This document shows, piece by piece, positions 5,589-9,477 of a DNA stretch of 9,477 nucleotides. The position numbers were made by a program, and so were the translations under genes. The stretch spans positions 1-9,477 of the forward strand of contig SKOL01000366.1 of NCBI GenBank assembly GCA_007120055.1, given 5' to 3'. Under the pieces are notes generated by a model. It was not told where the DNA came from. It ran no database searches and saw only the letters and a program-made list of their open reading frames with translations. Source of the stretch: Anaerobacillus sp. Its GTDB lineage: Bacteria; Bacillota; Bacilli; Bacillales_H; Anaerobacillaceae. Every line of letters begins with the position of its first letter. Position 1 is the stretch's first letter.

Positions 5589-6776
5589 CTAATTTCCCTT
5601 TACTTTGCCGTACTTACCACCTCCACCAGTGTTCACGGAAAGTCTACCTTCTCTAGCTTTTAATATATAATCGGCAATTTTTGAAGAAACTATCTTTTGT
5701 AGTTGTTCTTTTGAAGCATTATGAATGATATTCATATCTGTCTTAAAATAATCTCGAAGCTTCTCTAATGTTTTCGGTCCTAGTTTAGGTATGAACTGTA
5801 ACGGAACTTGATGCACATAAGGTGGACGACTTCGTTTATCATGAACATCTTCACCCTTGTTCATTGATAATTCTTTAATCCTTGTTGCAACTCCTTTAAC
5901 GAAATGGCGGTGTCCACAATTAGGGCACACTTCTTCATTTTGTATATGATAAAAGCAACTTTCACATGTCGTTTCATAATATTTCCCAAGGCGAGGATCA
6001 AGACCATAATTACATTGAATCCCTCTCTCACCCTCGCCCTTTAATGCTTTCACTAACTCATCGAAACTTGGTTGTTCCATCTTTATTTTTTGATATTCAC
6101 GGGCAATCTTCGCTAAAGAATGAGCATCAGAATTTGTTAAATATGTATAAGTATGTAGTTCAACGATATTGTCGGCCATATTTGTATCTGAACTTAAACC
6201 TAGCTCAACCGCATCAATGAGTTCTGGGATAAACACTTCAGACAAGCTCTTTATTACTCCTTTTCCGAATAAGCTTTTGAACGGAGTAAATACGTGAGCT
6301 GGAATAAATAAGCCACCAAGTTCCTTTACTTTCTTTTGTAAAGTTACCCCTTCCTCGTACATACGTTGCGAACTTAAACTAATATTTTTCACCCTCATAG
6401 AAAACCAACGGGAAAACTCTTTCATGGCACTAACATAAGGAAAATAAACGAGTACATGAATCGGGCCTTTACAACTACGATCATAAATTTCTATTTCAGA
6501 ACCTAATATAAAGCTTATTTTCTTTTTATAATAAAGTCCACCTTGTTTATTTTCAACGAGCTCACCTATACGTATTAACTCTTCAATTTGTTCTAATATT
6601 TCTGGGACATGACAATCGATAATCCCAATTAAATCAAGCCCTTTTACATCTGCTGATTCATTTAACACACTTTCTAATGTTAATGATTTGCTCGCGGTAA
6701 TTTTAACTGGTTTCCCAGTATCCGTCGCTCCTAGATGTATATGTAAATCAACAAAAAAAGACTGTAAACAAGTCAC
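5589..6776 (-). CDS. yqxK: Endonuclease Q-type PHP nuclease (YqxK)
   Basis: Predicted deaminated-DNA endonuclease. EndoQ, characterised in archaea and in Bacillus pumilus, nicks 5' of uracil, hypoxanthine, xanthine and abasic sites. The PHP domain spans about residues 5-240 with metal ligands in DLHIH (Asp10, His12, His14), IIDCH (Asp54, His56), LGSE (Glu94), His107, PAHVF (His161) and NSDAHS (Asp217, His219). A zinc finger of two CxxC pairs follows (Cys271/274, Cys284/287), then a helix-hairpin-helix IPKLGPKTLEKL near residues 329-340 and a Gly/Lys-rich tail. I start at GTG 6776, one base after the nudF stop, because AAGGTGG lies 11 nt upstream and gives 395 aa. A GTG at 6791 would add five residues (MACCK) but overlaps that site. 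It is probably cotranscribed with nudF. All expected metal residues are present. Confidence 0.88.
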   Translation of the reverse strand: MTCLQSFFVDLHIHLGATDTGKPVKITASKSLTLESVLNESADVKGLDLIGIIDCHVPEILEQIEELIRIGELVENKQGGLYYKKKISFILGSEIEIYDRSCKGPIHVLVYFPYVSAMKEFSRWFSMRVKNISLSSQRMYEEGVTLQKKVKELGGLFIPAHVFTPFKSLFGKGVIKSLSEVFIPELIDAVELGLSSDTNMADNIVELHTYTYLTNSDAHSLAKIAREYQKIKMEQPSFDELVKALKGEGERGIQCNYGLDPRLGKYYETTCESCFYHIQNEEVCPNCGHRHFVKGVATRIKELSMNKGEDVHDKRSRPPYVHQVPLQFIPKLGPKTLEKLRDYFKTDMNIIHNASKEQLQKIVSSKIADYILKAREGRLSVNTGGGGKYGKVKGN

Positions 6777-6777
6777 T

Positions 6778-7323
6778 TTACAACAAGCCACCTTTTAACT
6801 TTAAGTACTGGATCGCATAAACTGTTTTTGCATCATGAATTAATTGTTTCTCAATAAGTGCTTCTGCTTCCTCTAATGTAACTTCTAACACATCTAAAAA
6901 TTCATCATCATCTCGGTTTACTTCTCCTAATTCAAGTTTATCAGTGAAATATATGTGTACTAGTTCATCTGCAAAACCTGGTGAAGTATAAAAAGAGGTT
7001 ACTGCCTCAATTTCTTTTGGTTTGTAACCCGTTTCCTCTTCTAGTTCTCGTTTCGCACACTTTAGTGGATCTTCCCCTTTTTCTAACTTTCCAGCTGGAA
7101 TTTCAATGATCGTTTTTTCAAGAGGTTTACGAAACTGCTTAATTAAAACGATTTTTTTACTTTCTGTAACGGCAATAATTGCAACGGCCCCCGGGTGGTT
7201 AATAATTTCACGTTTGCTCGTTTTTCCATCTGGTAACTCTACATCCTTAAGCACAAGATCAATAATTCTTCCATTAAATATTGTCTTTTCAGATATCGTC
7301 TTTTCAAATAACTTTTTCTCCAT
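6778..7323 (-). CDS. nudF: ADP-ribose pyrophosphatase (Nudix)
   Basis: Hydrolyses ADP-ribose to AMP and ribose-5-phosphate, clearing a reactive NAD breakdown product. At 181 aa it has normal family length. The Nudix box is complete at residues 78-100 (Gly78, Glu84, Arg92-Glu93, Glu96-Glu97, Gly99) in GKLEKGEDPLKCAKRELEEE. Upstream stand the IINHPGAVAIIAV strand and the VLIKQFRKPLEKTIIEIPAG segment typical of ADP-ribose pyrophosphatases. Downstream is FYTSPGFADE, typical of the same subfamily. The start is ATG with GAGGAG about 10 nt upstream. The next gene, yqxK, starts 1 nt after the stop, implying coupled translation. Its position beside yqxK matches B. subtilis nudF (yqkG). I found no convincing promoter in the 116-bp gap shared with mciZ. 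Confidence 0.96.
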   Translation of the reverse strand: MEKKLFEKTISEKTIFNGRIIDLVLKDVELPDGKTSKREIINHPGAVAIIAVTESKKIVLIKQFRKPLEKTIIEIPAGKLEKGEDPLKCAKRELEEETGYKPKEIEAVTSFYTSPGFADELVHIYFTDKLELGEVNRDDDEFLDVLEVTLEEAEALIEKQLIHDAKTVYAIQYLKLKGGLL

Positions 7324-7422
7324 TTATAGAACACTCCTCAAATAAATTAAAAAATGATGTACTAAACTTAATAACGCCTTCATAAAGTTTAACATAGCTT
7401 GTCCCCCAAAAGGGAAAACGTG

Positions 7423-7429
7423 AAGGGAG
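7423..7429 (+). promoter_or_regulatory. Ribosome binding site of the mciZ-like gene
   Basis: AAGGGAG is 10 nt ahead of the ATG at 7440. It supports translation of this short open frame. A small CCC/GGG hairpin (about 7402-7414) lies just upstream. No convincing sigma-E promoter was found: CATAAAGT (7381) and CATAGCTT (7393) resemble a -10 but lack a matching -35. Confidence 0.55.
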
Positions 7430-7439
7430 TCGATAAATA

Positions 7440-7574
7440 ATGAAAATTTATATTCAAGAACAACGTGTAACGTTAGTAGGTAAAGCATGGCAAATTAAAT
7501 ATTTATTAAAAAAATATATGAACAAATACACAACTGTCCAAGAGTGGATTGATAGCCAAAGTCCTAAACGTTAA
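7440..7574 (+). CDS. mciZ: MciZ-like peptide, mother-cell inhibitor of FtsZ
   Basis: A 44-residue protein resembling B. subtilis MciZ, the 40-aa sigma-E-dependent peptide that binds the C-terminal subdomain of FtsZ and blocks Z-ring formation in the mother cell. From memory of the B. subtilis sequence, both share the N-terminal Met-Lys, a Val two residues before the LVGKAW block, then an Ile, a Leu-Lys pair ahead of a Tyr, and a terminal Val-x-x-Trp-Ile. Here these are LVGKAWQI (residues 12-19), LLKKY and VQEWI (33-37). The ATG has an AAGGGAG site upstream. The gene is divergent from nudF and convergent with the DUF3866 gene, overlapping it by 4 bp at TTAA. No terminator separates that pair. 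The protein is slightly longer than the B. subtilis peptide, with a polar SPKR end. Small size makes homology statistics weak, but the pattern and the location next to nudF agree. Confidence 0.85.
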   Translation: MKIYIQEQRVTLVGKAWQIKYLLKKYMNKYTTVQEWIDSQSPKR

Positions 7575-8641
7575 TTATTTTCAATGATCCATTTCATAGC
7601 ACTTGCAACACCTAAAAAGAAGATAGGGTCATCTTCATATTGTTTGCCCATCGTCTTAAGTGGAACAGGGCTACTAATTAAGCAATGATTAATTACTTGT
7701 TCCAGAGGCTCTATTGCCATCCATTGAACAGAATGTTGTTTTTGGATTTCTTCAACTTGTTTGTTTATTTTTTTGATCATACGACCTGTAATCGTAGGTA
7801 AAGGTAAAACGCTTTTCGTGTATGTAAACTCGGTTAATGGTGTATACGTATGGTGGCTTATTCCTTGATGGCGCTTACGCTCGTCTGTTTCTGAAAGTCT
7901 TGGAATCCATACAGGAACACCATTTAAACGACCAATAATATTAGCCCAAGACGCTTGTTCAATACCGCTAAAACCGTAATACGTTCCAGATCCTACAACT
8001 CCCGGTCCTAACGTCACAAAAATGATATCTCCATGTAATTTATCACTAGCAAATTGCAAAGCTGTTTGTAGATTTATCGCTTCATATGTCCCGCCGAAAG
8101 CTTGACCGATCGTTATCGTTGAAAAGCGCTTGTCTTTTTTTAGTGTTCGAATGTGGTTACTAACAGTTAACGGAATGCTTGCTTCATCACTTATGATCAC
8201 TACCATATTTCCATCTTTTTTTAAGAAATCCATCGCCCAAAAGCAAATGGGGATCATACTATGTAGCTCTCCTATTAATATATTTTTACCATTTAAAGAA
8301 AATCCCTTCGTAAATAAATCATGATACTTACTTTCTTGCGCTTCAACAGCTAACACACTCAATTGATTAGGTAAGTAACGAGCTTTCATTATATGACCAT
8401 TTGGTGCAAAATCCTCTTTGGGTAATGATCGGATAACATTTGTTACGATATCCATTCCACCAGTACCAAGTTTCAACTCTGTTGAAGTAACATTGACAAT
8501 GATTTCATCATTAACCTCTGCTCTCGGAGTGATGTGTAAATATAACATCGCTTTATTGGCACTTGCTGAAGTTTTTAGTAATTGAATTTCTTCGTCTTCA
8601 TACAATATTTCTTCGACAATAACTTTTTTTTCTATATACAT
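7571..8641 (-). CDS. DUF3866 family protein of unknown function
   Basis: A 356-residue soluble-looking protein that I recognise as DUF3866, a family without an assigned function to my knowledge. Conserved-looking blocks are a beta-rich N-terminus with NVTSTELKLGTGG (about 50-62), ELHSMIPICFWA (125-136), a glycine-rich GQAFGGTYEA (179-188), GPGVVGSGTYYGFSG (212-226), and the charged RLSETDERKRHQGISHHT (248-265). The His, Asp, Arg and Gly richness of these blocks suggests a catalytic or nucleotide-binding alpha/beta core, but that is inference. No signal peptide or membrane segment is seen. The start is ATG with GAGGAG 8 nt upstream. The 3' end overlaps mciZ on the opposite strand by 4 bp. Expression probably starts in the region 8642-8720, where no strong promoter was found. 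The neighbours suggest, but do not show, a housekeeping or sporulation-linked role. Confidence 0.85.
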   Translation of the reverse strand: MYIEKKVIVEEILYEDEEIQLLKTSASANKAMLYLHITPRAEVNDEIIVNVTSTELKLGTGGMDIVTNVIRSLPKEDFAPNGHIMKARYLPNQLSVLAVEAQESKYHDLFTKGFSLNGKNILIGELHSMIPICFWAMDFLKKDGNMVVIISDEASIPLTVSNHIRTLKKDKRFSTITIGQAFGGTYEAINLQTALQFASDKLHGDIIFVTLGPGVVGSGTYYGFSGIEQASWANIIGRLNGVPVWIPRLSETDERKRHQGISHHTYTPLTEFTYTKSVLPLPTITGRMIKKINKQVEEIQKQHSVQWMAIEPLEQVINHCLISSPVPLKTMGKQYEDDPIFFLGVASAMKWIIENN

Positions 8642-8688
8642 ATTCGGTTCTCCTCACCCAGCAAAAGTTTTTATTTTCATACAAATGT

Positions 8689-8885
8689 TCATGACGGTAA
8701 CGGTAACCGTCACCATCTAGGATGGAAAAGGCGAGTGCTTTCCTTCTCTTCGCTGTAAAACTCTAACGAGTTTTAGAGGCTTGTTCAGAAAATTGCCCTA
8801 CTTTTTTTAATACAAAACTCTCATGGCGGCATGACGTCACCTATCTAACATGTAAAATTCTTGGTCTTTCCTTTCTCACTTTCCA
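8689..8885. repeat. Pair of diverged direct repeats (about 55-70 bp each)
   Basis: The segment from 8689 (TCATGACGG...CGTCACC-ATCTA-ggATGgAAAA...CTTTCCTT-CTC) and the one from 8820 (TCATGGCGG...CGTCACC-tATCTA-acATGtAAAA...CTTTCCTTtCTC) share the same ordered short blocks with small insertions. The main difference is a GGTAAC-containing insertion of about 13 bp that splits the ATGACGTCACC core of the first copy. Alignment was done by eye. Confidence 0.45.
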
Positions 8886-8968
8886 ACTTTCAACTTTCCA
8901 GCTAATCACTACCCAACTGTCCAACTTTTCTACAAAACATTATTTCCTGTCGGCAACTATTTAACCTT

Positions 8969-8983
8969 CGATAATTGATATCA
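8969..8983 (+). promoter_or_regulatory. Weak Fur-box-like site in front of yqkF
   Basis: CGATAATTGATATCA matches the 7-1-7 Fur box TGATAATNATTATCA at 11 of 14 defined positions and overlaps the predicted -35 of yqkF. The region is AT-rich, so a chance match is likely enough to keep confidence low. Confidence 0.3.
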
Positions 8984-9003
8984 ACGTTTATCATTGTTAT
9001 TGT
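8975..9003 (+). promoter_or_regulatory. Possible sigma-A promoter of yqkF
   Basis: TTGATA (8975-8980), a 17-nt spacer and TATTGT (8998-9003), about 30 nt ahead of the yqkF start codon. The -35 is one base from consensus and lies in the palindrome TTGATATCAA. The -10 is weak. Confidence 0.4.
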
Positions 9004-9034
9004 AATACTAGATTTGTGTTACGGAGGGAATAAA

Positions 9035-9477
9035 ATGCAAAAGAGAAAAATTGGTCATTCAAACTTATATGCTTCAGCGATTGGTTTAGGGTGTATGTCA
9101 TTAGATCCTAACCACATCGAAAGCGAATATATTATCCATAAAGCGATTGATTCCGGTATTAATTATTTTGACACTGCCGATTTATATCAATTTGGAAAAA
9201 ATGAACAACTTTTAGGTAAAGCGTCAAAAGGGAAGCGAAACGATATGATTATAGCAACGAAAGGAGGGAATGAATGGAACGAGACTAAAGATAGTTGGAA
9301 GTGGAATCCGACAAAACGATATATTAAAGAAGCCGTAAAAAACAGTGTGGCCCGGCTGCAAACAGATTATATTGATTTATATCAACTACACGGGGGTACA
9401 ACCAGCGACCCCATCGACGAAACGATTGAAGCGTTTGAAGAACTTATCTCAGAAGGTTGGATTCGCTATTATGGAAT
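9035..9477 (+). CDS. yqkF: Aldo/keto reductase YqkF, 3' end outside the window
   Basis: N-terminal 147 residues of an NADP(H)-dependent aldo/keto reductase, a (beta/alpha)8-barrel oxidoreductase of the cytoplasm. The catalytic tetrad is in place: Asp46 and Tyr51 in YFDTADLYQFG, Lys76 in IIATKGG and His119 in LYQLHGG. The N-terminal IGHSNLYASAIGLGCMSL segment is typical of the family. The start is ATG at 9035, with GGAGGG about 7 nt upstream. It is the only long gene on the plus strand, and its position beyond nudF fits B. subtilis yqkF, from which the symbol is taken. Physiological substrates of YqkF-type enzymes are not defined by sequence. The tryptophan-rich GNEWNETKDSWKWNP loop after Lys76 may shape specificity. 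The C-terminal cofactor-binding residues are not visible here. Confidence 0.93.
   Translation, partial: MQKRKIGHSNLYASAIGLGCMSLDPNHIESEYIIHKAIDSGINYFDTADLYQFGKNEQLLGKASKGKRNDMIIATKGGNEWNETKDSWKWNPTKRYIKEAVKNSVARLQTDYIDLYQLHGGTTSDPIDETIEAFEELISEGWIRYYG

Larger units (their letters stand above)
8642..9034. other. 393-bp intergenic region with degenerate duplications and overlapping inverted repeats
   Basis: No gene is supported here. It holds a GACGGTAACGGTAACCGTC inverted repeat with tandem GGTAAC (8693-8711), CCATC-TAG-GATGG (8713-8725), and two mutually exclusive hairpins, TAAAACTC/GAGTTTTA (8756-8775) and CTCTAA/TTAGAG (8761-8778). A weak bulged stem with a T7 run (about 8774-8808) could terminate plus-strand transcription. 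The palindrome TGACGTCA (8832-8839) follows, then a C/T-rich stretch with repeated ACTTTCCA-like units (about 8876-8902), and finally the yqkF promoter region. Blocks starting near 8689 and 8820 look like diverged copies of each other. The 8642-8690 part carries the ribosome binding site of the DUF3866 gene. Confidence 0.7.

Noticed and set aside
5966..6220. Open frame antisense to yqxK, and similar antisense frames inside nudF, DUF3866 and spoIIM
   Set aside because: They lie within strongly conserved genes, lack ribosome binding sites and resemble no protein known to me.
6777..6791. GTG start of yqxK at 6791, overlapping nudF
   Set aside because: It lies inside the only plausible ribosome binding site. 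The GTG at 6776 fits better, although its 11-nt spacing is long.
8721..8770. 14-codon plus-strand frame (MEKASAFLLFAVKL) as a leader peptide
   Set aside because: There is no spaced ribosome binding site or promoter, and the length is within chance.
1..9477. CRISPR array, tRNA or rRNA genes, insertion sequences, prophage attachment sites
   Set aside because: No regularly spaced repeats, cloverleaf or rRNA-like sequence, transposase or flanking target duplication was seen. XerD is the housekeeping recombinase in its conserved locus.

Overview
The window looks like a chromosomal segment of a spore-forming Bacillaceae (low-GC Bacillota) genome. It is AT-rich, has strong AGGAGG-type ribosome binding sites, and carries sporulation genes (spoIIM and a divergent mciZ-like gene). 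The gene order, read on the minus strand as nudF - yqxK - spoIIM - fur - yqzK - xerD - deoB - purine nucleoside phosphorylase, with yqkF beyond nudF, is the order I know from the Bacillus subtilis fur region. Three things differ from my memory of B. subtilis: a second tandem purine nucleoside phosphorylase at the left end, a DUF3866 gene between mciZ and yqkF, and a structured intergenic region before yqkF. It is therefore a relative and not B. subtilis itself. All genes are on the minus strand except mciZ and yqkF.

Left part (1-2900): a nucleoside catabolism operon, deoB followed by two adjacent PNP genes. It has its own sigma-A promoter (TTGTCA-18-TATAAT) and a cre-like site at the predicted transcription start. 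PNPs release ribose-1-phosphate or deoxyribose-1-phosphate, and DeoB converts these to the 5-phosphates for central metabolism. The second PNP, cut by the window edge, has Met where the family has its purine-binding Glu.

Middle (2790-4740): yqzK-xerD form a short operon that ends in an intrinsic terminator just ahead of the deoB promoter. fur is a separate unit with a near-consensus sigma-A promoter, a PerR-like box upstream, and a strong terminator that contains the fur stop codon.

Right-middle (4740-7330): spoIIM has a sigma-E-like promoter. A long nested inverted repeat separates it from yqxK, an endonuclease Q-type PHP nuclease for deaminated DNA that is translationally close-coupled to nudF (ADP-ribose pyrophosphatase).

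Right (7330-9477): a 44-aa MciZ-like FtsZ inhibitor gene on the plus strand converges with a DUF3866 gene of unknown function and overlaps it by 4 bp. A 393-bp intergenic region with degenerate duplications and overlapping hairpins follows, then the 5' part of the aldo/keto reductase yqkF. Three starts (xerD, spoIIM, yqxK) are best placed downstream of the longest open frame because of where the ribosome binding sites lie.
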